In this document: piece after piece, positions 44,423 through 59,400 of the stretch
How positions within the stretch are numbered: the first letter of the stretch is position 1
Layout of the letters: every line of letters starts with the position of its first letter
Origin: Bicyclus anynana
Taxonomy: Eukaryota; Arthropoda; Insecta; Lepidoptera; Nymphalidae
NCBI RefSeq assembly: GCF_947172395.1
Contig: NC_069091.1
Coordinates: 248,001-312,000 of the forward strand
Reading direction: 5' to 3'
DNA length: 64,000 nt
Program-made: the position numbers and the translations under genes
Notes under the pieces: model-generated
Databases searched by the model: none
Told to the model about the DNA's origin: nothing
The model's input: only the letters and a program-made list of their open reading frames with translations

Positions 44423-47400
44423 ATGATGCTCAAGTTCCTGACGCATAAGCTCCGAACGCATTCGCTGAATGAGGAGAACGTTTCCGAGAAGGTGGGTGTC
44501 GGCCGGCTCCGCGCCGCGAAGGTCACACCGCCACCAGAAAATGGCCGCCCGCTCGCGAGAACAAAGGAGCGGAACGATCGCCGGCTTCCATCGCGCGATC
44601 GCTCTCGCTGGCTCGCCGCGGCGCGCCGCAGGGCCTCGGTGGAATGACGCCAGTCTGAGGAACGTTTCTGTTGCAGGTGGAGGAGCGGGACTCCGGCACC
44701 GAGTCGGACGACGAGGCCGAGCGCGCCGACACCGGTGAGTCCGCCGGGCCCGCCCGCACCGAGCCGGCCGGTTTTGTTCTATCGCCGTAGCCGTATCCTA
44801 CCTACACAGTACACACTCGTAAAAACATTAAACAACCTTTTTATCACAATCGAGTGTGACCCGCGCGACCCGTCCGACTCGTTCGGCGGCTTGGTAAATA
44901 AATAGAATTATGCTAAAAGGAAACAACAAAAAAAAGGTTGAATCGTTTCCAATTGTTGCTGGCATTATTATTTGATTCCTATTAGCATACCGGTTTATTG
45001 AGCGAGCTAAATTGACGGGCGTTATTCGATTGTACTGTAGGTAATTGAAATGTGCCTATCCGCTGACTGCACGCCTTCCACTCCTCGCGAGTGCTCGTCG
45101 GAGCACGGGGGCATCATCGCAGTGTATCTGAGTGGATTGGCGGCGGTTTCTGAATCCATTTCTTTGTTAGTGTGGGGTGACCTTGGCACGCGACCTTGAA
45201 CTTTGTATAGGTGGCTTTACATTAATGCGAAATGATTATAAAATAGACATCTCACAACCACGGTGGCACACAACAGGCAATTCCGAAAACTATAATAGAT
45301 ATTATGTTGTTGTGAAAGAATATTGGTAACGAAAATGAAAACGAATGAGCATTTAAATACACTTTAAGTAACGTAGAGGTGCTATCAGTGAGATTAATAG
45401 ACACCTCGGTACCTTCAAATTACAACTTGCGATGCTACAACCATACTTACTTCTCCGGACATTAATTTCCTTTGATTTTCTTCTTGTCTCTCCCTTTCTC
45501 TCACACTCTTTACCTTCATGTTGTAGCTGTTAAATTTTCTCTTCGTAATTAGTTCATCTAATTTATTTAATTCTTCTACATAGATTTCCATCCTACGCTT
45601 CTTTGGTCTGCTTTTTAGTATTTACTCCTGTATCGTCTATTTTGTAGTTTTAAAACTCTATCAGGTTCAATCTTATTTGAATAAACTTCATTCTTTTGAT
45701 TGCTAAGTACCTACCTAGGTAGGTAGGTATCGTACTAAGATAATCATAGTATTAGTAATCTTTGTCCACAAACGATAGATTAGATATCACTCATCATTAG
45801 AAGTAAAAGTGTGATACCATAGAATCGTACGATACAACTTCAAATCAACGATACTTTATCGAGGTTCTTGTATTGCAGGATAGGTTAGGTCAGTATTACA
45901 TTCTTACTAGATAAACATTTGTTCGACACATCCAAACGAAAGAACCCAATTAGATCACTGTCCCGAATGTGGTAGCTACACGGGACTTGTGCTCGAGCTA
46001 TCACAGAGATCAAGAAGATCTAGTAGAAGAGGAGTACTAACATGAAAGACAAATAAGCTTCCAAAAATACACTTGAAATTTTCATGACGCTTAACTAAGA
46101 TAAAAACTTTTAGAGAGATTTGTTGATGATACCCTGAATCCCAACGCCAATTGTACACAAATTACCTTACCCTAAAAAGGACTTTTACGATCCTGGCGAC
46201 GACAATGACAGAGAGCAGAGGCTACAGTATTTGAAAAGCAACAAGGCATCTTCATCCGTGAAGACGAGGTCCTCAATATCTTACGTCCCAAATGGTCCTC
46301 GGTCCGCTTATCACTTCTTCTGCCTTTTCATTATTAGCACAGAACACAAAGCACTTAAGTACTGTTACTGTATAGACACGAGAATGTATTGCTAGTCACA
46401 GAAGCTATTTTGATTCGAACATACTAAGAGCACTTTTAACATCTAGCTTCGTGGTCTCATGCTTAGTGGATTTAATGTGCAGTGCAGTAGATACAGGACA
46501 TAACTGAGTTTGAGAAATGGAATTAGTAGAATAGAATTTGACTATATTTCTACAAGGGACGCCTGACGAGCCAGTCGGGTGATCAGTCCTAACTAACGGC
46601 CCAATTGCCGTTGTATAGAACAAGGGATAAGAACTTGATTTAGTTTTCCTTTCTGATCCGCAAGTCTATGTTATTACTGACAAAAATTAGATGCTGTAAT
46701 GGTTTTAAAAGACTGATCAAACAAAACAGCAAACTGATTAAAATTTTAAAAACTAGTATTTCGGTTTCTAATCCCTCGCTATTTCGTCTAAATTCTAAAA
46801 CTATGTACACAGAATGTTGTTACCGGATGTTGTTTAGTAATTCTTTTGCTAGCTTTCAGTGTTTAAGTTAATCAATACCAGTTGTTTTAACGCTTTACAG
46901 AGCTATAAAGCCAAAACAATAATGTCGATATACGTATAGTTACACGTACAACCGGTCTGTCGTAATCACAGTGCACGTATTTTATCACCAAAGTCAAAGT
47001 AATGTCAAGGTCTGGGACTAATCATGCGGAGCCGCCGTAGCATGTACCTATGTCGCGCATTGTGTGCTAAATGTAACTCCTTTCGTTAACAAAACATTCT
47101 CTCCATACGGTTTTTTAACAGGTCATCGATCATTATTATAAATTTCTCTAGACCCCAACTCGTATTTTTTTATGCATAACTTTTAAAATGACTTGTTTTG
47201 TGAGTTTCGAGTAGCTGGTCGCTAATTCTTTTGTTCTACTTCTCTCTTTTATATTCCGTTAATTCTTCAGGGACCTGAATTTTAGCCATGTTAGTCGATC
47301 TAAATGTCATGATATAAATCATATTGCGAAGTACTTGTATCTACTGACAAGTAAACTTCGTACGAACTACCTACTAGCCAGTATATTTAATAAGCCGTTT

Positions 47401-50400
47401 CTATACGCAGGCATCTTGAGTTATTCATTTGTCGATAGCTACCTGAAATGTCATGTAAATACCTACTCATTTATCACGGAGCCGCGCCGTCTGTGTGCGC
47501 AGGCGCAGCTACTCGTGATAGTGAAATAAAGCTGATTGGATATTTTTATACGATGAGTAGCTACTTATTATTCTTTATGGTTTGATAAACTTTGAATCGA
47601 GCTACCACTATTTGAATGCGATTGCAGGGGATGCAAGACCAGCGTTGGCTTTGATAAAGAAAGATGTAGAGGCAATTCCAATAATAACAGTTGAAAAGCT
47701 ATGGACAACCTTCTCTATTTTCCAACAACAAATAGATGTTTGTTTAAATTAGTCACTGCTGTATTTTATGCTGATTTTTTATTTGTAGTCACTATAAACT
47801 TGAATTTCTGAAACACGATTTGAAATTGCTTAAAAGGAAAATAAGGCCATTTGAATGAATTAAGTAAAATCGTTTTAATTTAACTGGACTGGCTCAGACA
47901 TTGGAGATATGTACACATATCTATGTATATATTTAGAAGGGACCTAAGCAGTCAGATCCTCTCTTCAGTCCTTGGACGAGGATTATAACCATTTTACCCA
48001 GTTCTCGTGATATGAGATGCAGGTTCATCAAAGTCTTTTATATAGCTTTTGTGAACCTAACAATTATTTTATACGATAAAAATCATCAGATCTTATCACT
48101 CGCGCTATTATCATTACTAGCGTTGTTTTCTTTACGTCCTTCAACTCCTAGTCCTAAAAAACAATTTTTTAAATTGATTTATCTCGGACTGCAGACCGGC
48201 AGCCTTTTTGTCCGCGATAATAGACAACTTTTATATGGCCTTTGGATCTTCTACCTTACCAGAGCATAACTGTAACACTCAACTATACCTACCAGCAATG
48301 CTGTCTTGTTAAGCTCGTATAGGTAAGCGATATTAATAAAGCAATCTGTGCAGATCGCCATTATCATCAGCAAATCATCACTATTAATTCCCGCGCTGCG
48401 TTCAGTTTTTTCGCGGATTACGACAAAATAATTATATGTATTACCTACTTATTGCATCGTTGCATGTCACTGTGTACCGACGGGTAATTTTATTCTTATC
48501 AGGAGTTTCCGATTCCTAGTGGCCCATTAGCGTACGCGGATATAAAATTTTCCACTGAGTAGTACCTACCTACAATTATCTACATATCTACAGATAAATA
48601 AATGGTAATAGCTATCGCAGATCGTGATGTTGTTCGGATTAACTAATTGATCATTATTATTAATACATCTCTGTGTTGCATTACAATTTCTTTGCGACAT
48701 TTAACTATCACGTCATTTAAGCTGATAGACCATTAAGTAGAATAGGTAGAAGGAAATTTTTTCAAAAATCTATGTTCATGGCACTGTAATTGTACATTTT
48801 AAAATAATATTTATAAAAATATTCTTTTCATAACAACTCATATTCGGCTCACTGTTAAGCATGAGTCTCAGAATGAGACGGGTTAGGCTAATAGTCCACC
48901 ACGCTGGCCCAATGCGGATTGGCAGACTTCAGACACGTATTGAGAATTGATAAAATTCTCAGGTATTCAGGTTTCTTCACGATGTATTTAATTTCTTAAT
49001 AACTGAAAAGTTGGGAGGAAAGTAGTCTGAGACCGATATGACGTCGCTCGATCTCGTGTTGGCTCGTGCCGATGCTAGGTGGCGTAACTTGTTTCTGTAA
49101 AGATTAGGTAGTTAGACAGGGGTAGCGATCGGACGGGAACGACTGGCGATATAAGACGCTCGTCGTACGGTCGGCTTTAGTGGTCTCGTGGCGTTCGACC
49201 TGTCGACAACTTTTGTTGTGTAATCCCTTATGGGTTATTTGGGATAGGCGGGGAGAATGGCTTGAGCAGTGAGTGGTGAGTGATGGCATGTCGGAAGGGA
49301 TCCCTTAAACCTGCATCCGGAGTCACATGCCTCTGGGACTGCTCAAGATACTCTCTTCCATTCTAGGGTTTGTTTTGGTTTAGGGTGATTTGTTTTTTAA
49401 GTTTTCCTGACAAATATTGTGAATCATAACCCTTGTTCAACATTGATTTTCTTATTTCTTAAATCCACTTTTTTTTTTAAGCTTCTGCTAAAATTACCAA
49501 TACCAATATTAGAATGTGAAAACTAATTTCATACAACAGTACCTTCTTGACAAAGCTTCGCGCAGAGATAGTTGACATTGTATCTTGAAGTCTGATAGTT
49601 TATCCTTGAAACCTAAGAATTTCTGTGGATTAAAAAAACCCAAATCAAGTATTCCACTAGTAATAGCATAAAGCTTTGTATTATACCGAAATCGACGTAA
49701 AGCCACGAACAAGTAGGCTCATGATAGTTCAGGCCCGGCACGTCAGAGATGTCAGCTGCGGTAACGCGAACCGAATGACCGCTTTTCGGAATTAGTTATT
49801 ATACAAAAAAAAATTGTCGCACCTTATCTTTTATCTATTAAGGCAACCTACCTACCTACATAGTTTGTGTCACATAAAATGTGTATTAATAAAAATTTAC
49901 GTTTGTTCTTGCAATTCTTAACTTATCTAAATGTTACGATGAAGTTTTGGACCAAAATATATTTTACAGACATTTCAAGGGATAGGTACAGCTTTTAGCA
50001 GTAGATATTAATTATTATCGATTGAAACTATAACGAAGAAACACTTGGAAGTTTTAATATATTCATTAGTTTAGAAAATATAAAGATGACCTTCCTTCTG
50101 TAGGCTACCATACGATATACAACTGTCAAGTGTAGTACTCTGCCACCTGAACAAATACAGATAATATGATAGGAAGATAATTTCACGCCGGCTATGTACT
50201 CATAGAGTCAACATATTGTAACAGCTGTTGAACGAATAAATCGGAAAAGGGGATAACTAATGCCATCTATAGCAACCTACAGCTACCAAGAAGAAGGAGG
50301 AAGGGATAAAGGAGAAATTACTCATAGACTTCAATAGTGTTGATAAAGTTTTACACTGTAAGACGAATTCTTCGACTGCGACAGAAAGAAGTTATTATTA

Positions 50401-53400
50401 ATTACTGCTAAAGGTGTAAATAAATACGACCCGGCCAAAGATTCGATGGACAGAACAGACAAGAGTAGGTACCTCCTCACATGTCCCCGTGGACCTGCCT
50501 ACCAAAATCAGTCAACGGTTGAGAGCGTCAGTCAACCTGCCGTGCGTGCTCATGCAACGTGCATCGTGCATCATGTTAACGTCATCAGTTCCATTCATTA
50601 CCTCCTGAGTCTTGAGCTTGTTCGCGAGACAGTCGGCTGACAGCGGGCACATGAATTAAACATCGCTCCTAAAGTGGACAAAGTAATTAGAGCCGCTTCT
50701 GCAAAGCAGTTCTCGTCAAGGGTTGTCCATTGAGCACTTACAAGACCAGCAATATAATGGGTTGATTACTGATTATGTGATTTACGACAGCTACGAATAC
50801 GCTGGTTAATTAATAAAAATATTTGACTGTTAATGAGCCTATGTAGGAAAATTTGACAGATACTATTCCTTCTAGTCTCGGAGAGTCACGAAATTCGTTA
50901 ATTAAACTCTCTGCTCTATATCTCATTTATTAAGTAGTCAATATATTATATGAGATAGCTTGCAACTAATAATAATTTGACGACCTCGCTTATTTCTAAA
51001 AAGAAAGAAGATCAGCACACTTTTTTAACTTTTATGTAGCGACTTGGGTGGCGTAGATTTAGTAATAGGACATATTATACTAGCAGCCGCATTACACGCC
51101 TCGGAGGAAGTTCTCTTATAGAACTCTGAGCAGAACTGCCCGTGCTCGTCTGTACAGTCGTTGATACTGAACCCATTTTCCTTTAGAAGTAGGTAGGCAC
51201 TTAGCCATAATAAAAAACCAATGGTCTGGTATTAGACTCAACCTAGGAGCATACCTTTTACAGATGTCCGAGCGACTCGGCTGTAGACCTGACATCGTTG
51301 AAAGTTGGCCTGTCTGTAGATGGCGAAAGAAAGTTAACTTACCCGACAGCCCTGCGCGATTGTGAATCGTTTGATACCATCAATTGGCAATTGCACAGTG
51401 AATGAGCCCCCTGCTCACGCGTCCCAACATGGCGCGACGAGCGACGTCCGCAAAAACCACTGGCCTCTCCCCCTCGCACCTCCACCAGCTGCCATAGGAG
51501 GGAGCGAGATGCAGTTCACGGCTATCGGGCAAAAACAATCGCACAGCTATTCTGTAGTAACAGCGACGTTAATGTGTTTCTGAAGAATCAAGAACTGCTT
51601 TTTTCGTTCCACTACTCTTCGTTTAGGATTCCGTGTACGAGTATCGGCCGTATCACATTAAGTTCTCGTTTAACGTTGCGACGGGTTCTGTAAACCGGTA
51701 ACTGAGAGATTAACAGATAGCCTTTTATTTTTAAGAAAATAGCTTAATTTTGTTTTTTTAGATTTAAGTATTATGACCATCAATCACCTCCCATTGTTCT
51801 AAAGTCTAAACAAATTATTTGTATGAAGATATCAAAGCTAAATATGAAATACTTTGAGTATGGAGAGGTCCAGGGGAATCCGTGATGCTAAATGTACACA
51901 CATGCTACGCGCGTGTTAGTCAAGCCAACCCTCCCCTATACTCATCCGCCGCGCTCGAGTAAATCCAAAAATCCTACAGTAGTTTGTTAGAAGTATGAGC
52001 TGACAAACTTTCAGCTTTTATAAAACCACGAAGGTCTGGCTATGACAGGCTCATAAACCAGAAGGAAAGGCACCAAGTAGTTGCAAGTAGAGAGTCGACA
52101 AACGCAAAGTGACGGCGCGTGTTTAGTTAGCATTGGCCACGCATTCCGCTCGGCTGCTACATCGGACGTATTTAGTCTTACTTCTAGACAACCTTTTGGC
52201 GCAGTTGATTTCAACTGTGAGGTTCGAATCTGGATATTATTTACTAGGAGGATTTTGCTTTCGTTTAGGTATAATTTTTGCTCCACTGGGAACTCTTCAG
52301 ATTACAATGCGATGAGACGAAAGAGGTAGCGATATTTTCGTTGCGATGAGACGAAAGAGGTAGCGATATTTTCGTTGCGATGAAACGAAAGAGAGCGATA
52401 TTTTCGTTGCGATGAGACGAAAGAGAGATAGATATTTTCGTTGCGATGAGACGAAATAGGGAGCGATATTTTCATTGCAATACCGCCGCTATTTTATTTG
52501 ACAACGTCTTTCTTTCATCACCAGATAATATTTCGCTGACGCATCCTATTTATACAGGAAACCTTTCGGCAAAACTACAAACTTTTTCCTCCTCCTCCCC
52601 ACCATACTTATTGAAAATGACCATATGAGTATGCGCATAAATGATGAGAATCATCGCTCAACATTGGTGCTTATTTATGGCAACCTGGTTTGATGCTCGA
52701 CATACCCGTTCCGGAACATATTTTAATTTCTCGTCGCCAATCGGTCTTTTTGCGAGTGATTGGAGGGGAGAGAAAGAAAGAAGTGGGTACGACAGTAGTC
52801 CAGCGACTGAGATCGAACCCTCGACCTCTCGGTGTTGTGCCCGGCCTCTTTACCGTGGAATAGTTGAGGTTTGTATTGATATGAATGCTTGAACCGTCGT
52901 CAAAAGTCAAAACTCAAACGCCGCCGGTTCAGTGATCACAAACATTTCGCCGTCTGTTGTTTGTTTCTGTTTCAACCAATCAATAATAACATAACTACTG
53001 TCACTAGCTATTTGTTTCGTCGTTCGGCATATTTTTAGGGCCCAGCCTATGCGGTTTCGGACGCGCGGTCTTGGGTTCGAGTCGAGTATTAACATCTTGT
53101 GAATTTGTGATCATTACAAAATCAAACATTATTAACTTAAGCACCACCAACTCTCATTGTTAGCCTGGTGGGTAATGGTGCTCTGTCGCTGTTGTCTCTA
53201 ATCTGATGACTAGTCAACATCTCCTTTGCCTTATCCCGCTTAAGTGGTCGGCAACATATGTCAATCTCTTTAGCTCGCTTCTATTAAATATTCGTCAACT
53301 CATCATTTACTCCTTTTACACACTAATCATCTCTTCTTTGGCCTTCCTCTGTCCTTTTGTCCTTCCATTTACAATTTCATCATTCTTCTGGTAATATGTC

Positions 53401-56400
53401 ATTCATCCCTCCGCATCACATGCTCGTACCAAGCCACAGAAAACATATGACCAAGCTAACACTTTGCTCCACAATTTCGTCAATGGCTTTCAGACTTTCT
53501 CGTAAATATTAATTCCTTATTTTATTCATCCTCGATAAATCCAAAACGTGGCTAAAACTACAAACAGTGAAACCAAGCAAGTCGCCGGTGCACTCTTGTG
53601 CGTTCGCACAAGATTACGTCTCCCGCCCTCCTACGCACCGCGCCCGCCACGCCGCACTCAGCTGGCGTGCGGGGCGTGTTATCAGTGCCAACTCAATCCA
53701 TATTCGGCTCACTGCTGAGCATGAGTCTCCTCTCAGAGAGGGGTTAGGCCCAGCAGTCTATCACGCTGGTCCAATGCGGATTGGCAGATTTCACATACGT
53801 AGAGTAATAATGTCTAATTAAGGTTCCATGCTACTTCCTTTTTGAAACTCTGTATAAAAATAACAGCACGCACTACCACATACACACGTCCCTGTATACG
53901 GCAGTACATCTTCCCGGAGCGCTCCATTCACAGCGCGTCGTGAACTGGTCGCGGTGGCTTCTTGTGGCCGCTCTGTGTCCATACTTGTACTTACGTATGA
54001 GACACCAAATACTTTTTTTTTATAATAAAAGCAATACTCGTCTATTTAAAGCATGATTAATATTCCATTTATCTTCAGTGTAAGATAGTTTCTGCTAGAA
54101 CTATTCAATACAATGTGTTTAATGGGGGTCTTAAAACTGGAGTGTCTACCTACAGTCCATGCAATCGGAAATTTTGACAAAAAATAAAATTCTCGTCGTT
54201 TTATCATGGCGTAGTATGAAACGGAAGAATTTGTTTAAATGCGCTAATCTTTCTTCTAGACGGATTGTAAAAAATATTTTTGTATGTATCAATATGATAA
54301 CCTGATGAGATATGACATTTCTCTCTGGTCCTTGGCTAGTATCCCTGGCCCTTTGAATGGCACTGAAGAAGGTACGGGGAAGGAATGACATGGGCTTATT
54401 GTAAAGGGGGAGGGAGGCAGGAATAGGTGGGGAAACTGTATGAACATCTATAAAATTCGAAGGGGAATGGTTTAACACGTGGACCTAATGACGGATGTTT
54501 GGTAGTATCAACGTAAATATATAATTGCAGATATGTAGTTAGGTCGCGGACAGTCCCGCGAGCGGGGCCGTGTGGTCATGTTAATTATGAAGATGTGTGT
54601 CATAATGTGGTAAAAAGGGGCTTCGGTGCGGCGACGTGATTTCCGTCAACAGGACTGTTGTTATAAGTTATGTTACGACGAGCGCTCGACCGGTCCCCGA
54701 GCCTGTTTGTGGCGCCCACCGATGCGCCGACACAGGTCGTTCCAACTTCGGTCACGACTCTATAAGAAGTTGTAGCCTGAACAGAAAAATGCCCTAATCG
54801 GGTGTAGGTATTCTGAAGCAGTCTGTTGGTATACTAGTAGGAGAAAAAGCTACTTTAAAGCCGCAGAATTTCAAATAATGCTCACGTTTTCATATTGACT
54901 CCAATTAGATTAGCCAGCAGTCGGAACGTATGCAGAGATTCTTACTGAAGTCGAGTCGTTTTTACGATTGCCCGCCCCCTTCCCCGCTGCCCCGTCATGC
55001 GTCTTCGTCGTAAATTTCACTATATCGCCTTCAGGGGATACGCTATCAGAAGGAAATTTTCGATGAATACGATACGGCTGTTAAATTCGATCCCAATCAA
55101 CTCAGTTGCCAATTTAAGATCAAGAAATGTTATGCCGCGAACCGATTTGTGGTGCATGGTTCAACTTGAAGTTATCTTAAAATGGCCCTCTGCAGCGCCA
55201 GTAGCGGTATTAAGAAACAATGTTTTCCTAACTCGACAGGACTATGGGTTGTTGAAATTGTCTCTATATTTCTCTCTGAGAGTTAGAGATGAATTTGAGA
55301 CTTACACTGTCGAGTTATTAAAACATCGTTAGAGAGTAGCGTTATAAGTTTATCTCCTTAAAGGAGACAAGAATTTAGGTACCACTACGCTTAGGATGAT
55401 GTTTAACCGGCACCGGCGGCTTAACATGCTCTCCGGGGAAAGGGTTGAAATACAATGCAACTCAGGGTTGCTTTCAGAACTAAATTGTTTATGTTATAAT
55501 GGTCTCGTAACGCAGGACTGCTACGAAAGTAATGTCTGGTAACTGGAGACATGATTCCTCACTATCCCTTAAAAAATATCAAAAACTCACGTTTTATATT
55601 TGTACTTTTTTGTAATAGGGTCCTTGAAATCCGCCATCTCCCAAAGCCAGCAAAGTCCAGTCTCCATAACTAGCCACATCAAGAGCAAAGACTGACAACT
55701 TTCATAAAATGAGGTTAGTCTGGCTATAGCTGGCTCTCGTTGTTCTAGCTTGTAGGCTAAATGATTTCTCTCTAATTGGATAACTACATTGGTACCTACT
55801 GAAACTTCGCTGGGTTAGGTTGAAGTGTTTTTATAGCCATTCAAAGTGGTCCGTGTTTTTTTAGATGAATAATTCATTTATTGTATCATACATTTATAAA
55901 TAAACATATGTACCTATGTGGTTTGCATTAACGTAAGTTGCCTTATAGGCTCTTTGATGATTTTGTCCTTGAATATATATACCTAGCTTGACTTTTATAG
56001 AAAACTTAAATGGTGATGATTTTAAATCCTGAAATTGGACCCGACGGTAGAGTCACTGTCACCAGTTTGAAATCTTAATTAATTTTCATGCAGAAAACCC
56101 CTCTTTTGATTTAAAACATGCGATTTTTACGTGCGGATCTTCAGTTTTTACAAAAATCATCTAAATGTTCTACTCGAATGATACCTTGCCTTGCTCATAG
56201 TTTTTCGTGACTGCTAAGAAAAATTGTGAAGCAGACTAATTATATAAAAATTTTTGACTGTTAAAAATGTAGATATAATTAGTCTGTTTTGGTTTTACAA
56301 ATTTCAACAAGAAAACCTTGTAAGTCTTCTCTTAGCATCGTCAGCTTGTCCGTTTCTTTGACTCATAACTTTCTTGATCTAGACCAAGTGGACGATGTCT

Positions 56401-59400
56401 AGTTTCCAAGACATCAAAGAGAGCTTTTTATCTCTTTGAATCAGTACCTACTCGTACCTACCTATCTATTGTTTTTGCTTTTAATTTTCATTTCTTACAT
56501 GTTTTAGGTATTATTTTTGAATGCGTTGTTCTAATTTATATATTTAAGAAGAAAAAAAACTTAATAATTGTCATGATTGTTATGTACATTAGTTATTAAG
56601 TATAGTGTGTTTGAGCATGGATCGGGCGGTTATGAAATTAAACACAAATTGATGCTGTTACACCACCATATCGAACATGTCCCAAAGCCAGCATACAGCA
56701 TACTCTGGATATTATCATTATCATTCGATAGTGAAATATTGCCACTCCAAGTGATCAATAAACAGATCAACGATATTAAAAAAAAATGTTGTATCCCTTA
56801 GAAAATATCAATTTATTACGTTTTACCCTTAGAGACAATTGAGGATCTGGACCCTTGAATACTGCTACCATTCAAAGTCACGGTTCAAACTGTATCTAAC
56901 CGTTAATGTAGGAGCGTGGGTTGGCAAACTTACAGCTTTCATATGATGAGGTATATCTAGCTCAGCGTTGCCAGACGTCCTGATTTTAGCGGGACGTCCC
57001 GAGTTTTAAGTCAAAATTAAATGTACCGCGCGGGACATGCTCAAACCCGCTTTTCGGGAATCACTCGTCCGTGCGTAGAGTACTGAGGGTGGTACACACT
57101 TCTCAGACTATTGTTTAGAACAAAAAAATATGTTATTTTTATTTAGAAGACGTATAAGACACACTGTTTAACGATATGGCAAATCTGATATAAAATATCA
57201 TATTTTTATTAAATTACATTTTCTATACATATTTTTACTATCTATACGAATACGTAAATGTAATTTGAATTCAATTATAAAGACAAATATTAGAAAACTT
57301 TATATTATAATTATTTAGATTATATACGTTTTTTTATGATGTCTCGCTTTCAACGGAAGAATCCCGCTTTTTTCAGTCAAAGTATTCCTATATCCCGACT
57401 TTGAAAAAAAACTGCCAACGCCGTTAGCTACACGCTCACGTTTTATCTACTTCATTGATTTATCTCTTTCGTTTTTCGGCTACTAAAAATTTCAGTGCAA
57501 AACATCATTGGGTTACCTATGATGTACGAGATTTTTCATGATTTGCAATGAATCGAATTTCGCGCGGTTCGCGACCCGGTTTCAGCGCAGCGGGTGAACG
57601 GCCGCCGGCTGACAGGCGGAACTACATCGATCTCGTGTTTACTAACAGCAACCACTGGCTCTCCGCTCTCCGCTCTCCGCGGACTGAGGTGAGCTCGGTC
57701 TCGAGAGATACGCGGAGGCTCGGTGAAGCAACCACTGGCTCTCCGCTCTCCGCGGTCTGAGGCCTGAGCCTAGCCAGAGTAAAGAATCGGTGTAGCAACC
57801 GGTCTGAGTTAGGGCTTCCATCTGTACTTTTAGCTGTGAACGTTATTTAGAGTAGGTAATTATTTTCGAACGTAATTTTGACGCCCTCCGTGGCGCAGTG
57901 GTATGCGCGGTGGATTTAAAAGACGGTGGTCCTGGGTTCGATCCCCGGCTGGGCAGATTGAGGTTTTCTTAGTTTGTTGGTCTGGTTGGTTCAGCCATGG
58001 CTAGTTTACCATCCTACCGGCAAGACCGCCAAGCTATTTAGCGTTCCGGTACGATGTCGTGTAGAAATGTGTGTGGATTTTCATCCTTCTCCTAACAAGT
58101 TAGCCCGCTTCTATCTTAGATTGCATCAGGTGACAATGTAATCAAGAGCTATCTTGTAAAGAATAACAAAGTAAAAGTAGAGTAGGGACTTTACTCATTA
58201 GGTAATTACCTCGTTGATGTAGTGGTTAGCCTATGTGGTTTCGGATCACGATGTCCTGGGTTCGAATCTTCGGTCGGGCTGAGATACTGAGTTGCTTTTT
58301 TCTAAAGATATTCAGTTGTCAGCCCGGAATTGGTGTTACACACAAATACCTTGTAACGCACGTGAAGTGATTATAATATATAATAAGATGATACCTGCCT
58401 ACTTAGTAGTTTTAGGTGCGTTTTATCGTTGTCAGGGTGCAGTTTACGGTGGTCACCAAAGCCCGACTGATTTGACACATGTTATGATATACCTAAGTTA
58501 TAATGTAAACGAATACGGGTAATGGATATCCATCAAAGAAGCTTCAAAGTGTCGTCACGGATGCATTGGTAGGTAACTCGGTTTTGTTGTGTTAATTATT
58601 AATCTGATACTCTATCTCTAAATTAATATTTACTTGTCGATGCCCCGCGGTTTCATTCGCACAGTTCCCGTTCTCGTGAGAATATAGCCTATGACACTCA
58701 CAAGTAACGTAGCTTTAGAAAGGTAACAGAATTTATCAAAATCGGTTTAGTAGATCCAGTGACGACCTAACCTGTACAGTACCACTAACTTTACCTCAAA
58801 GAGTTATAAATAGGTGGCTATTATTTACTTCTTTATTATATGAACTGTAAAGTATAAATTTTATGAAGGTAAGAGAGATGCTAAATAAATAAGATTTAAT
58901 TATTTGTTTGCTACAAATAGGCTCCGAAATTACTGGACTGATTTTTAAAACTCTGACACAAATTGAACTACATTATCAGTCGATGTAGTAATAACATTAG
59001 GATCGCAATATTACAGGGACAGTTAAAGGGAGGTAAAATACGTAATGGGAAGAGTGTTCGTCACAGATCTCGCCGGTGACCTCGCCATTGTAGCGACGAT
59101 GCAGCCAAAGATGGCAGCGTTAAACTGAAAGGGTCACGCCGGTTTGTTGAACCCGCACTATTATCTATTCTGCGCCCATACTCGTACTCCGACCGTGCCC
59201 CGCTTGCACGCAGCACATCTCTACACCAGACCTCGTCCATTTGATATACATCGTGACTTAACCTATATGCTGTACTATCATTATCAGCTTACTTCAACGG
59301 CCCACTGCTGGGCCAGGTCCCTCGCTAAAGGAGAGGGATATGGAGCCACCACGCAGCTCACGCTGTGGGTGATAATGTTTGCCTATTTATTAAGGTTGAG

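Noticed and set aside
44523..44759. Minus-strand ORF at the CpG-rich start region
   Set aside because: Antisense shadow in GC-rich sequence; no family features.
51362..51583. 73-codon ORF in a locally GC-richer block of the long intron
   Set aside because: No motif and no convincing splice context; could be regulatory DNA, but nothing shows it.
57888..57965. Genuine tRNA gene (A and B boxes present), likewise at 62370 and in reverse at 1560-1640, 37260-37330 and 63980
   Set aside because: Each head is followed by a conserved repeat body and tail shared among copies; these are tRNA-derived SINEs.
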